From: JBFLYN01 sp040756655
GTDB taxonomy: Bacteria > Bacillota > Sulfobacillia > UBA8153
Length of the DNA: 64,000 nucleotides
Direction: 5' to 3'
NCBI GenBank assembly: GCA_040756655.1
Contig: JBFLYN010000002.1
Span: 62,001-126,000 of the forward strand
In this document: one piece after another, positions 1 to 7,516 of the stretch
Position numbering within the stretch: position 1 is the stretch's first letter
How the letters are laid out: every line of letters begins with the position of its first letter
Notes under the pieces: generated by a model
Seen by the model: the letters and a program-made list of their open reading frames with translations, nothing else
Databases searched by the model: none
What the model was told of the DNA's origin: nothing
Position numbers and translations under genes: made by a program

Positions 1-269
1 ATGGCACACCCGTTTCCCACTACCTCGCAGAGCGAGCGGATCGCCCCTTTGAGCGAGGTGCCGGGAATCACAGGTTGAGAACCAGCGGGTGTCTTCTTCT
101 GGATGAACCTCTCCTGTCCCACCACCAGGCAGGTAAGCGCGGTGAGCCGGCAGTCGAGGGTCCCGGCCCAACCGCTCATGCGCAGGTGCGGCGCGGGGGC
201 TGTGCGGTGTACCGGTTCATCCCGTACAGGTACCCACCGATAGGGGTTCCAGCTGGCGCCTTCAGGCAT
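1..269 (-). CDS. RAMP-superfamily CRISPR effector subunit, type III-D-like (partial, runs off left edge)
   Basis: Reading the minus strand from an ATG at 269 gives an open frame to the window edge (89 residues visible). It begins with NPYRWVPV near the N-terminus and continues with GWAGTLDCRLTALT, a VVGQE segment and IPGTSLKGAIRS. The last is the conserved N-terminal RAMP signature (a G-rich loop followed by SLKGxxR) of Csm3/Cmr4-like crRNA-binding backbone subunits. The NPYxxVP opening resembles the TIGR03986-type RAMP of type III-D systems. The ATG lies inside the end of the upstream Csx19-like gene (its stop is at 262-264), so the two are translationally coupled. The C-terminal part is not in the window, so the catalytic target-cleaving Asp cannot be assessed. 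Confidence 0.82.
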   Translation of the reverse strand, partial: MPEGASWNPYRWVPVRDEPVHRTAPAPHLRMSGWAGTLDCRLTALTCLVVGQERFIQKKTPAGSQPVIPGTSLKGAIRSLCEVVGNGCA

Positions 270-807
270 GGACATCACCTCCCCGGAAGGGTTGCAGGCC
301 GCAGTAGCGCACAAATCCCAGCTCCCCGCTGGTTACCGACTCCCAGAGCTCGGTCACCAACGCCACACGCCGCGACCGGGCGGTCAGGGGGTACCGGAAG
401 CGCTGGGGAATCCTCAGTTCCACCCACTCGCCCGTTGGCTCGTAATACTCCCCCCACAACACGTGCTGGACCCGGCGGGGCTGAAGCCCGGTCAGTGCGC
501 TGGACTGGTCCTGCAGCACGGATGCCAGTCCCGGCCACGGTTCGGTACCCAGGTACACCACCCTTGTGGAAGCAGCCCCCAAACAGGGCAAAACCCGCCA
601 CCGTAGCTCTCCGGTTTCGTGGAAAACCCGCCCACCACCGGCGCCCACCAGCCGGGCAGCCTCACCTCGCAGGTCGGCCCATCGGTCCAATGCCCAAGCG
701 CCCGGCCATTCCACCCAGGCCAGGGCGTCCGCGGGGACCGCTAACTCGGCCACCCAGCTCCCAAAATCAGTGGGAATCAGGTCGGCCTGTAATAGGTAGC
801 TGTTCAT
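262..807 (-). CDS. Csx19-like type III-D CRISPR-associated protein (TIGR03984-like)
   Basis: A 181-residue protein with no membrane segment. It carries the pattern remembered for the Csx19/TIGR03984 family: a mid-protein HETGELRWRV stretch, then a short YLGTEPWP segment, a LWGEYYEPTGEWVELRIP block and a C-terminal motif rich in W, R and G (LWESVTSGELGFVRYCGL). The family is a small accessory subunit in type III-D operons, probably associated with the RAMP backbone; its biochemical role is poorly defined. Here it sits directly upstream of a RAMP gene and overlaps the preceding small gene by ATGA, which supports the call. Family assignment is from motif memory and context, not from an alignment. 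Confidence 0.6.
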   Translation of the reverse strand: MNSYLLQADLIPTDFGSWVAELAVPADALAWVEWPGAWALDRWADLRGEAARLVGAGGGRVFHETGELRWRVLPCLGAASTRVVYLGTEPWPGLASVLQDQSSALTGLQPRRVQHVLWGEYYEPTGEWVELRIPQRFRYPLTARSRRVALVTELWESVTSGELGFVRYCGLQPFRGGDVHA

Positions 808-1025
808 ATGCCATACGCCTCCGCCTTCGCAGTCTGGCCCTCAATGGCCGAGCGCCAGTCGGCTGCCGGCCGGTAGCCTGCGCTCAGGAAAGCTCTGAAC
901 AGCTGTACCAGGGGTTCGCCAAACTCCACCCAGAGAGCGGAGAGATCATAAAGCTGGCGCAGTCCCGAGCTACCCACCGGATCCGGGAGGGGCAAACTGC
1001 CTGATCCAAGTGACGCTATGGCCAT
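804..1025 (-). CDS. Small protein of unknown function, first gene of the CRISPR type III operon
   Basis: An open frame of 73 residues from ATG at 1025 (a further in-frame start at 1052 would leave almost no room for the divergent cas2 promoter). It ends in an ATGA overlap with the Csx19-like gene, so it is very likely translated. It is soluble-looking, with an N-terminal G/S/P-rich stretch and a predicted helical middle containing LYDLSALWVEFGEPLVQLFRAFL. I do not recognise a family. Position and spacing suggest a small effector-complex subunit or an accessory specific to this locus; a Cas11-like helical small subunit is one possibility, purely by size and helicity. Confidence 0.6.
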   Translation of the reverse strand: MAIASLGSGSLPLPDPVGSSGLRQLYDLSALWVEFGEPLVQLFRAFLSAGYRPAADWRSAIEGQTAKAEAYGI

Positions 1026-1075
1026 GTTTCTCCGGCGGGAACGGAAGTACAAGCCTTTCGTGGCTTCGTGGTAGC
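1026..1075. promoter_or_regulatory. Short divergent promoter region between CRISPR effector and adaptation genes
   Basis: Only about 50 bases separate the divergent starts of the small effector-operon gene and cas2, so promoters for both operons must lie here or inside the coding ends. No good sigma-A hexamer pair was recognised. Confidence 0.35.
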
Positions 1076-1327
1076 ATGCAGACGCTGGTGATTTACGATA
1101 TACCCGATGACCGTCTCCGGGCCCGTATCGCCGAAGCCTGCAAGGACTATGGACTGGCGCGCATCCAGTGGAGTGCCTTTCTCGGAGAGCTCAGCCAGAA
1201 CCGGCGGGAGGAACTAGCCCAAAGGTGCCACAAGACCCTGGGCAGGCATGAGGGAAACGTACAGCTCTACCCGGTCTGCGACCGGGATATGCGCCTTTCT
1301 ATCGAGGTCAAGACCAAGCCGGGGTGA
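1076..1327 (+). CDS. cas2: Cas2 CRISPR adaptation endonuclease
   Basis: An 83-residue protein starting MQTLVIYDIPDDRLR, the diagnostic first beta strand and catalytic-Asp (YDI) motif of Cas2, with the usual ferredoxin-like fold length. The ATG at 1076 is chosen because it places the conserved strand at the N-terminus; the longer open frame from 1010 would overlap the divergent operon. Cas2 dimerises between two Cas1 dimers to hold the prespacer during integration. The stop overlaps the cas4 start (TGATG). It is the first gene of a plus-strand cas2-cas4-csa1 operon. No cas1 is next to it, which is unusual. Confidence 0.93.
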   Translation: MQTLVIYDIPDDRLRARIAEACKDYGLARIQWSAFLGELSQNRREELAQRCHKTLGRHEGNVQLYPVCDRDMRLSIEVKTKPG

Positions 1328-1950
1328 TGGCCGTGACTCACGCGTTGACGGTGTCCGATGTGAAGCAGTACGTGTACTGCCCGCGCATCATCTACTACAC
1401 TTACGTAGTTCCGGTGGAGAAAAAGCCATCGTTCAAGATGTCCGTGGGCCAGGAAGCACATCTGGATCTGGAGCGCCTGGAAAAACGGAGGACTCTGCGT
1501 CGTTACCAGCTGGCCGACGGGCAGCGGTCATTCGGCCTTCTGCTGCACTCATCCAGGCTGGGCCTGAACGGCAGGCTGGATTGCCTGATCACCTCTACTC
1601 TGGGACTCTATCCCGTGGACTACAAGCACACCTGCGAACCGCCGGGACTCAACCACAAGTACCAGCTGGCGGCCTATGCCCTCCTCATCGAGCAAGTCCT
1701 GGGCCAGACGGTCAGGGCCGGGTTCATCTATGCTCTGGGCACCGACCGGGTCTGGCCGGTAGAGATCACGCCTTCAGTACGGCGCCACGTCATAAACATA
1801 CTGTCCGCCGCCAGGCGCATCATTGCAGAGCAGCGATTTCCCGGGCCCCAGCGGTCATGTGGACGCTGCCGCGACTGCGAGTACCGCAACTACTGTCTGG
1901 ATCGTGGGGATCACCAAAAGGAGGCTCAGCGCGTTGTATTTCTTCAGTGA
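1327..1950 (+). CDS. cas4: Cas4 PD-(D/E)XK nuclease, CRISPR adaptation
   Basis: A 207-residue Cas4. One cysteine lies in YCPRIIYYTYV near the N-terminus and a CGRCRDCEYRNYC cluster near the C-terminus; these supply the iron-sulfur cluster ligands. Between them are the nuclease motifs GRLDCLI, VDYKH (D...DxK) and the QLAAYALLIEQ motif. Cas4 trims prespacers and selects PAM-containing ends for integration by Cas1-Cas2. The start is the ATG overlapping the cas2 stop (GTG three bases upstream is an alternative). Its end overlaps the next gene by 17 bases. Confidence 0.92.
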   Translation: MAVTHALTVSDVKQYVYCPRIIYYTYVVPVEKKPSFKMSVGQEAHLDLERLEKRRTLRRYQLADGQRSFGLLLHSSRLGLNGRLDCLITSTLGLYPVDYKHTCEPPGLNHKYQLAAYALLIEQVLGQTVRAGFIYALGTDRVWPVEITPSVRRHVINILSAARRIIAEQRFPGPQRSCGRCRDCEYRNYCLDRGDHQKEAQRVVFLQ

Positions 1951-2842
1951 TGAGGAACGTAAGTACCTGTTGAGAGGGCTCCTGCCCCGGGCCCGGGCGG
2001 CGGGGGTAGCCGAAGAACTACGGGGCTGGAACTGGCACCAACCCCCACTGGAGCCTGTATTCGATGTGCGGCTGGCCATGTACGAAGCGGCCGGCAAGTA
2101 CTGCCCGACCGGCCGCGACCTCTACTTGCGCAGAGTGCTCAAACACAGACTCGAACCCAACCGGGCCATGGCTGCAGGCACCATATACCACCAGACAGTG
2201 GCCCGGGTCATCACCGCTGCCAAAAGCCTCATCTACCAGCTCGGACTGGCCGACATCGACCAGCTATTCGCACGGTTACGCCAGCCCGACCTGGCTCACG
2301 TGCAAGTGGTCCCGGATGCGGCCGAACACGAGCCCCGCTGCCGGGCCATCTGGGACTTTGAGGCTGCCCGCATTATCGCTCGTATCCAGGAGATCCTGGC
2401 CAAGCAACCGTACATCGGCGAGGATGCACTGGTGGCGCTGGCCGTCCCGGTGGTAGTGGAGTACAAGATGGATGGAACGCTCTTGGGCCTGAGCCGGACC
2501 CTGAGCACCGATGCATGCATGCTGGCAGAGCCAGTGGTGACCTACCTGAAATTCGGCCAGCGCCACGATTTTCACCGCCTGACCACCGCAGGGTATGCTC
2601 TGGTCATGGAGTCGGTCTTTGAGCACCCGGTGAACCTCGGCTGCGTGGTCTACTGCCAGTTCAAAGGCCATCGACTCCTCATAGAGAGAGACTTCCACAT
2701 CATCGACGACGAACTCAGGCAGTGGTTCATCGAAGAACGAGACACCAAAGCCCGGATGCTCTTTGAAGAGGCAGATCCCGGTCGCAGCGAAAACTGCAGC
2801 GGCCAGTGTCCGGGGTACCAGTTGTGCATGGGAGACAACTGA
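1934..2842 (+). CDS. csa1: Csa1/Cas4-2-type CRISPR adaptation nuclease
   Basis: A 302-residue protein from a TTG start at 1934 preceded by AAAAGGAGG with about 9 bases spacing. The N-terminus is YFFSDEERKYLLRGLLPRAR, followed by a LRGWNWHQPPL block typical of Csa1 (TIGR01896), a Cas4 relative seen in type I-A and related adaptation operons. C-terminal cysteines (NCSGQCPGYQLC) would bind an iron-sulfur cluster; C100-region residues (KYCPTGRDLYLRR) give the N-terminal ligand. Two Cas4-like nucleases in one operon probably process the two prespacer ends, as known for archaeal Cas4 pairs. It is the last gene of the operon. Confidence 0.88.
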   Translation: MYFFSDEERKYLLRGLLPRARAAGVAEELRGWNWHQPPLEPVFDVRLAMYEAAGKYCPTGRDLYLRRVLKHRLEPNRAMAAGTIYHQTVARVITAAKSLIYQLGLADIDQLFARLRQPDLAHVQVVPDAAEHEPRCRAIWDFEAARIIARIQEILAKQPYIGEDALVALAVPVVVEYKMDGTLLGLSRTLSTDACMLAEPVVTYLKFGQRHDFHRLTTAGYALVMESVFEHPVNLGCVVYCQFKGHRLLIERDFHIIDDELRQWFIEERDTKARMLFEEADPGRSENCSGQCPGYQLCMGDN

Positions 2843-3283
2843 CATCTGCCTGCCTGCCGGTTCCGCCAGTAGTGCCGGGCAGCTTCTGCCACCAGGACCC
2901 CCAGCGGCAGTGTCCCGCACAAAGTGCCGCCCCGGTCTGCTTTCGGACCCCGGGCCTTGCAGGTCGCCGCCGTACCCACGGGTCTGCTCCAGTACCGCTG
3001 TACCGGGCCGTCCCGGCCAGACGGTCCGCCGGGCTCCGGGTCGCATGGTCAGCCTCAGTCCTTCAAGCGCGAGGGACATGGCGTTCTCTGAGCCTGCTCT
3101 CCCGCGCTGCTCTGGCAGAATGACAGGTGATTGGGGAGCTTGGGGAGCTACCTTCTGTCGCCCAGGTCGCAATGGCATCATCTATGACAGCCGGCGACCA
3201 GGCCATGTTCCTATGATCATCGACCGCCATTGGCGTGTTCCTGGCGTTTCTGAACATGGATCCGGGCCCGGCCCGGCCATACG
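2843..3283. other. Gap between csa1 and the aminotransferase gene; no gene recognised
   Basis: About 440 GC-rich bases. I checked for direct repeats with spacer periodicity and for Cas1 motifs in all frames and saw neither. Several open frames cross it but none has a ribosome site or recognisable motif. Confidence 0.5.
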
Positions 3284-4501
3284 CTAGGTCACAATCTCCC
3301 CCAGCGCTATGAGGAAGTCCTCCACTTCGCCCTGAGTGTTGTAGGGGGCAAATCCCACGCGCACCAGGCCGCCACGGTCCCTCAGTCCCAGCACATCCAC
3401 GACGGTGCAGGCGTAGAAATCACCGGCCCAAACGAAGAACCCCCGCTCGCCCAGCCGGGCGGCGACGGTTACAGCATCGATGCCATCCACGGTGAAGGAC
3501 ACGGTGGGTGCCCGCAGGTTGTCCGCGGGCGGCCCGTACACCTTGACACCGGGCATCTCCTGCAACCCCCGAATGAGCCGGGAAGCCAGCGGTCGCTCCC
3601 AGGCCTCGATGGCTTCCATGCCGCCTAGCACCCGCTTTCTTTGGTCACCCGGTACCGGGGAGAGCCCGGCGATGAAGTCCACGGCGGCAATGGTCCCGGC
3701 CATGCCTTCGTGGTTCAGAGTGCCGGTCTCCAGTCGGAAGGGGACTTCGTCGTGCTGGGGACGCAGCTTGTAAGTGCGGAGCCCGCGGAAAGTCTCCTGT
3801 TTCCCATACACGATACCTACGTGGGGACCGAAAAACTTGTAGGCCGAGCACAGGAGAAAGTCCACGTCCATGGCCTTCACGTTCACTGGGAAGTGGGGCA
3901 CGTAGTGAACGCCGTCGGCCACGGTTATGGCTCCCACCGATCTGGCCATGGCCACGATGCGGGAGACGTCGTTGACGGTACCGACAGCGTTGGAGGCCAG
4001 GCCGAAGGCGATGAGCTTGGTCCGGCTGGACAGCTTCTTCTCCATGTCCTCATAGTCTAGGATGCATTCGGGAGCAAAGAAGCGGACTTTACGCACAATG
4101 ATCCCCTGCTCCTCCAGGGCCGTCCAGGGGCAGATGTTGGCATGGTGGTCCAAGTCGGTGACCACGATCTCATCGCCCGGCCTGAGGTCCCGGGCGATGG
4201 CCCGGGACAGGGAGTAAACCAGGGTAGTCATGTTAGCGCCAAAGGCCACCTCGCTGCTGGAACACCCCAGGAGGTCAGCCGCGGCCTGCCGGGCGCTCAT
4301 GAGGACTCCATCGCTCCGCCGGGAGGTCAGAAACTGCCCGCCAGCATTGGCGTTCATCTCCACCAGGTAACGGGTGATGGCATCCAGGACTGCCCGGGGC
4401 ACCTGCGTCCCCCCGGGACCGTCCAAGAACGCTGCCGGCCGCCCGCCCACCTGGAGGTCGAGGGCCGGGAATTGCGCCCGGCAGTTGGCAAGATTATTCA
4501 T
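3284..4501 (-). CDS. Class V aminotransferase, cysteine-desulfurase-like
   Basis: A 405-residue PLP enzyme of the SufS/NifS-like fold. Visible features: TDLDHHANICPW with the ring-stacking His (about 120), TVADGVHYVPHFP with the pyridine-binding Asp (about 196), and CSAYKFFGPHVG with the Schiff-base Lys (about 222). A GTLNHEGMAG segment follows. This pattern fits the 'cysteine desulfurase-like' subfamily (TIGR01976), whose substrates are often not established. The ATG at 4501 lies inside the end of tatC with GGAGCATC before it, so it is coupled to tatC. A link to sulfur transfer for Moco or Fe-S maturation is plausible from the mobAB/tat context but is inference. Confidence 0.82.
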   Translation of the reverse strand: MNNLANCRAQFPALDLQVGGRPAAFLDGPGGTQVPRAVLDAITRYLVEMNANAGGQFLTSRRSDGVLMSARQAAADLLGCSSSEVAFGANMTTLVYSLSRAIARDLRPGDEIVVTDLDHHANICPWTALEEQGIIVRKVRFFAPECILDYEDMEKKLSSRTKLIAFGLASNAVGTVNDVSRIVAMARSVGAITVADGVHYVPHFPVNVKAMDVDFLLCSAYKFFGPHVGIVYGKQETFRGLRTYKLRPQHDEVPFRLETGTLNHEGMAGTIAAVDFIAGLSPVPGDQRKRVLGGMEAIEAWERPLASRLIRGLQEMPGVKVYGPPADNLRAPTVSFTVDGIDAVTVAARLGERGFFVWAGDFYACTVVDVLGLRDRGGLVRVGFAPYNTQGEVEDFLIALGEIVT

Positions 4502-5255
4502 GATGCTCCCCTCCGGTTTTGGCAGTCTGTGCTAAGCGGCGGTGCCTGGTAACCAGCCACGCCAGCCCGATGCTGATTTCGTACAGGACCAGTAGCGGAC
4601 CGGCCATGATCAGCTGGGAGATAACGTCCGGGGGGGTCAGCAGGGCTGCCACCACGAACACCAGCACAATAGCGACCTTGCGGAATCGCCTGAGGGCCCC
4701 CGGGGTAACTACCCCCAGGGCGGCCAAGAGCATGATCACCAGCGGGAGCTGGAATACCAGTCCGAAACTGAGTTCCAAGGCTACCACGAAAGCCACGTAA
4801 CGGCTGTAGGAAAACATAGGCTGCAGCCCCGGCGAGGCAAAACCAATAAGGAAACGGACAGTGAAGGGCAGGACAACGAAATAGGCAAACACCGCGCCGG
4901 TGAAGAAAAACAAGACCGAACCCACGGCTCCCGGCCATACCAGGCGCCTTTCACGACGGGTCAGACCCGGGGCCACAAACGCCCATACCTGGTAGAAGAT
5001 GAAGGGCAAGGCCAGGGCTACTCCACCCATAAACGCCAGCTTCAAGTCTGTCACCAGGGCCTCGGGCGGCGTGAGGTACACGAGGGTCACATCGCGGGCT
5101 GGGCGCCGGACGATCTCCCGCAGGGTGCCCACAAAAGCATAGCAGGCAGCAGTGCCCACCACCAGCGATAGTGCTGCCCAGATCAGGCGTTGCCTGAGTT
5201 CAGCTAGGTGCTCCAGCAGCGTCAGCTGGTGCCCGGTTTCGTTGGAGCGGCTCAT
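4494..5255 (-). CDS. tatC: Sec-independent twin-arginine translocase subunit TatC
   Basis: A 253-residue polytopic membrane protein starting with the TatC hallmark LLEHLAELRQRL (HLxELRxRL), then six predicted transmembrane helices including FxFTGAVFAYFVVLPFTVRFL and a periplasmic segment before it. TatC binds the twin-arginine signal and assembles with TatA for export of folded proteins, commonly cofactor-containing oxidoreductases. The start overlaps the stop of the preceding tatA (ATGA). Its placement in one run with mobAB suggests export of molybdoenzymes. Confidence 0.95.
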   Translation of the reverse strand: MSRSNETGHQLTLLEHLAELRQRLIWAALSLVVGTAACYAFVGTLREIVRRPARDVTLVYLTPPEALVTDLKLAFMGGVALALPFIFYQVWAFVAPGLTRRERRLVWPGAVGSVLFFFTGAVFAYFVVLPFTVRFLIGFASPGLQPMFSYSRYVAFVVALELSFGLVFQLPLVIMLLAALGVVTPGALRRFRKVAIVLVFVVAALLTPPDVISQLIMAGPLLVLYEISIGLAWLVTRHRRLAQTAKTGGEHHE

Positions 5256-5440
5256 GGCCGGCCTTGCGCACTGCCGGCTTCGCTGTTTTCCGGCTCCTCC
5301 TTGTCATGAGAAGCCTTGCGGAACTCATGGATGGCCTTGCCCAGCGACTTGCCTATACCCGGCAGTTTGCCCGGCCCGAAAATGATGAGCACTATGACCA
5401 GTACTATGACTAGTTCCTGCCAGCCGACCTTTGATAGCAT
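5252..5440 (-). CDS. tatA: Tat pore-forming subunit TatA/E family
   Basis: A 62-residue protein with the canonical TatA layout: a short N-terminal hydrophobic helix (ELVIVLVIVLIIFGPGKLP), the FGPGKLP hinge, an amphipathic helix (GIGKSLGKAIHEFRKA) and an acidic tail. Preceded by AAAGGAGAA about 9 bases from the ATG. Ends in an ATGA overlap with tatC. It oligomerises around TatC to form the translocation path. Confidence 0.93.
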   Translation of the reverse strand: MLSKVGWQELVIVLVIVLIIFGPGKLPGIGKSLGKAIHEFRKASHDKEEPENSEAGSAQGRP

Positions 5441-5573
5441 CCAGCACCGTTCTCCTTTCGTGGACCAATGTCTTTAAAGGTTCCTGCTTCATTCACCGGC
5501 ACTGGCCACAGCCTGTACCTCCGATGTCCACAGGCGTAAGTTCCCGCCGAACTGGCGGTACACAAAAGTGCTA

Positions 5574-5589
5574 AGAGGCTAGCGCCTCT
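5574..5589 (-). terminator. Hairpin after the second tatA-like gene
   Basis: AGAGGC and GCCTCT arms around a 4-base loop, followed on the minus strand by TTAGCACTTTTG. A modest intrinsic terminator downstream of the mobAB/tatA-like genes; it would partly separate them from tatA-tatC. No ribosomal or other gene was seen in the rest of 5441-5673. Confidence 0.5.
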
Positions 5590-5673
5590 AGATTCCTTGC
5601 AGCATGCTCGTGCCGATCATTGGCTACTCCACAGACTGGACATATCCACTGGCCAACCGAGAGCGGCAGTCGA

Positions 5674-5892
5674 TCAGTTGAAACCCCTCCCGGTGTCCGT
5701 GTCCGGCTTCTTCTCCTCTTGGTCCCTGGTCTCCATGGTTTTCTCCAGCTCGTCTTGCAGGCTGGAAGTTGCCTTCCGGAATTCCCGCATCCCCCGGCCC
5801 AGCGCTCGCCCCAGCTCGGGTAGTTTGGCCGGCCCGACCACGATCAAGGCAACTACCAGGATGATCAATAACTCCATAGTCCCCAGCTGCAT
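5674..5892 (-). CDS. Second TatA/E-family protein
   Basis: A 72-residue TatA paralogue: N-terminal helix MELLIILVVALIVVGPAKLP, the VGPAKLPELG hinge, an amphipathic helix (RALGRGMREFRKATSS) and a long charged tail rich in E, K and D. It starts 7 bases after the mobAB stop on the minus strand. Two TatA proteins may serve different substrates or one may act as TatB, which Gram-positive Tat systems usually lack. The assignment as TatA-like is secure; the division of labour is not visible. Confidence 0.9.
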   Translation of the reverse strand: MQLGTMELLIILVVALIVVGPAKLPELGRALGRGMREFRKATSSLQDELEKTMETRDQEEKKPDTDTGRGFN

Positions 5893-5899
5893 CGTCTGG

Positions 5900-7006
5900 T
5901 CACTCCCTGCCCGGTTTCAGTCCCAAGAGCATCTCCACATGAGACGCAAGGCTCGCAATCTCTCCAGAGCCAAAGACTGGGATAGTAAGGGCCACAGGCT
6001 CATCTGCCACCACGGCTATGAGTCGTGGGTCACCGGTCAAGACCGGACTCCCGGGCACATCTTGCCGTAGGACTTCGACCTTGGCCCAGTCCTCCCGCTT
6101 GAAGCCTTCGGCGATGACCAGATCGGCCTGGCCCATCCTGGCGATGGCAGTGGCCAAGCCGAACTCACCTCTTTCCACAAGCCCCAGGGAGCCAGGTCCC
6201 ACCGCTGCCACGGCCACGGCGCCTGAGGTAAGATGCTGGTGGGTATCAGATCCGGGGCGGTCGAACTGGAACCCGCCTGCCGCATGCTTCACCGTGGCCA
6301 CCCGGTAACCTCGGTGCCCGTATTCCTTCACCAACAGGCTGACCAGCCGCGTTTTGCCCGTGTTGGAGCTGCCCACCACGGAAAGCACCGGCGCCTCGTC
6401 GCCTCCTGCCAGCCGGGCCCGGGGATGGGGGCCGGCCAGCCGGTTGGCCGTGATCAGGTCATCTACAGTGTTGATGTTGAAAAACAGGACTTGGGGATGA
6501 CCGAACTCGCGTATGACTTCCTCCGGGACCAGCTTCCCCTTTACGTGGGGGAAGAAGGCAGTGACCCGCCGGTCCCCCCGGGCCAGCGCTGATGCAATGG
6601 CCGGCAGGCACGATCGCCCGTATACGGCGTACATGGGTTCGAAAAAGCCGCGGTAAGTAGGGACCACGGCATCGTATCCATTGACCTGTCCGGCCAGGTA
6701 GGCGGCGAAATTGCCATCAAAAAACGGGAGATCGCACGCGGCAAAGAAAGCGTGGCTTCCCCGGCAATGCTCCAGCCCAGCCTGGATGCCACCCAGCGGC
6801 CCCCAACCCGGGCTGGCGTCGCGCACCCACTCCAGGCCGAGCCTGGATGCGGCTTCCCCGTTGCCACCCACCAGGCACACCCGGTCAAAATGCCGGGCCA
6901 TGGCAGCGTGCATACGTTCGAGGACGTCCAGGCCTCCCACTACCAACCCGGTCTTGTCCTTGCCCAGCCGGGAGCCCTTGCCTCCCACCAGGATGTACCC
7001 GTCCAA
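5900..7006 (-). CDS. mobAB: MobA-MobB fusion: molybdenum cofactor guanylyltransferase plus GTP-binding adaptor
   Basis: A 368-residue two-domain protein. Residues 1 to about 195 are MobA: ILVGGKGSRLGKDK (nucleotide-binding loop), GWGPLGGIQAGL, FFAACDLPFF and FNINTVDDL. Residues about 205-368 are MobB: the P-loop VVGSSNTGKTRLVSLL, VATVKHAAGGFQFD with the conserved KH, and VIAEGFKRE. MobA attaches GMP to molybdopterin to make the MGD form used by DMSO-reductase-family enzymes; MobB binds GTP and MobA. Start is TTG at 7006, since an in-frame stop lies just upstream. It opens a run that continues into two tatA genes and tatC. Confidence 0.92.
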   Translation of the reverse strand: MDGYILVGGKGSRLGKDKTGLVVGGLDVLERMHAAMARHFDRVCLVGGNGEAASRLGLEWVRDASPGWGPLGGIQAGLEHCRGSHAFFAACDLPFFDGNFAAYLAGQVNGYDAVVPTYRGFFEPMYAVYGRSCLPAIASALARGDRRVTAFFPHVKGKLVPEEVIREFGHPQVLFFNINTVDDLITANRLAGPHPRARLAGGDEAPVLSVVGSSNTGKTRLVSLLVKEYGHRGYRVATVKHAAGGFQFDRPGSDTHQHLTSGAVAVAAVGPGSLGLVERGEFGLATAIARMGQADLVIAEGFKREDWAKVEVLRQDVPGSPVLTGDPRLIAVVADEPVALTIPVFGSGEIASLASHVEMLLGLKPGRE

Positions 7007-7204
7007 CCCACCGCCCCCGGCCCATCATAAGTTAGTTCCGAGTTCTACAACGCTCCCGGTTAATCCTGCACTGCCAGGCGATACATAACTCACCGTTTCA
7101 TGATACCGGGCATATACTACCAGAGGAAGAGGTCAGCCCGGGGTAACGGAAGTCACCTTTGGCTCTCTCCCAAGGCCGGGAATGCCGGCACACTCCTCCC
7201 ACCT

Positions 7205-7234
7205 TGGAGGCAGGCCAGCTACCTGCCTCCCTTT
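7205..7234 (+). terminator. Strong intrinsic terminator upstream of the DUF1540 gene
   Basis: GGAGGCAGG and CCTGCCTCC arms around a 7-base loop followed by CTTTTTCT on the plus strand. There is no plus-strand gene before it, so it may end a leader RNA rather than a gene (see findings). Confidence 0.75.
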
Positions 7235-7301
7235 TTCTGCCTGTGAATACCGTCTGGCACCGGGCGCATGCTAAAACTAAAGCTTCGAAAGGAGATGCCA
7301 T

Positions 7302-7481
7302 ATGACCGAACGCCAGTTTGCCGGCAAGCAGTTCCCCATCGACCGGGTGAAATGCGTGGTGGACTCGTGCAAGTACAATGACGAGCGCAGTCACTGTATC
7401 GCCTCGACCATAGAGATCCAGCCACCCAACGCCAGGGACACCCAGGAGACCGACTGCGCCACCTTCCGGCCCAAAGGCTAG
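7302..7481 (+). CDS. DUF1540-family small cysteine-rich protein
   Basis: A 59-residue open frame starting ATG at 7302 with AAAGGAG 7 bases upstream. It contains VKCVVDSCKYN, an HCIA segment and TDCATF: four cysteines spaced as in DUF1540, a small putative metal-binding domain common in Clostridia and Bacilli, of unknown function. It stands alone, facing away from mobAB and convergent with queT, with a hairpin terminator immediately after it. Confidence 0.85.
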   Translation: MTERQFAGKQFPIDRVKCVVDSCKYNDERSHCIASTIEIQPPNARDTQETDCATFRPKG

Positions 7482-7484
7482 CCG

Positions 7485-7509
7485 ACGGGCGGCCTAGGCC
7501 GCCCGTTTC
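7485..7509. terminator. Bidirectional terminator between the DUF1540 gene and queT
   Basis: Perfect inverted repeat ACGGGCGGCC / GGCCGCCCGT with a TA loop and TTT on the plus side, AAAs less marked on the other. It lies 3 bases after the DUF1540 stop and just past the end of the purine operon. Confidence 0.75.
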
Positions 7510-7516
7510 TGCATCA

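Noticed and set aside
75..1004. Long plus-strand open frame of 309 residues across the CRISPR effector genes
   Set aside because: It lies antisense to the RAMP, Csx19-like and small genes, is rich in Pro/Arg/Gly as expected for a GC-rich shadow frame, and has no motif.
2276..3181. Minus-strand open frame of 301 residues over csa1 and the following gap
   Set aside because: Shadow of csa1 in its first half; no ribosome site or family signature in the part outside the gene.
2843..3283. Possible CRISPR array or cas1 after csa1
   Set aside because: No evenly spaced repeats and no Cas1 motif in any frame.
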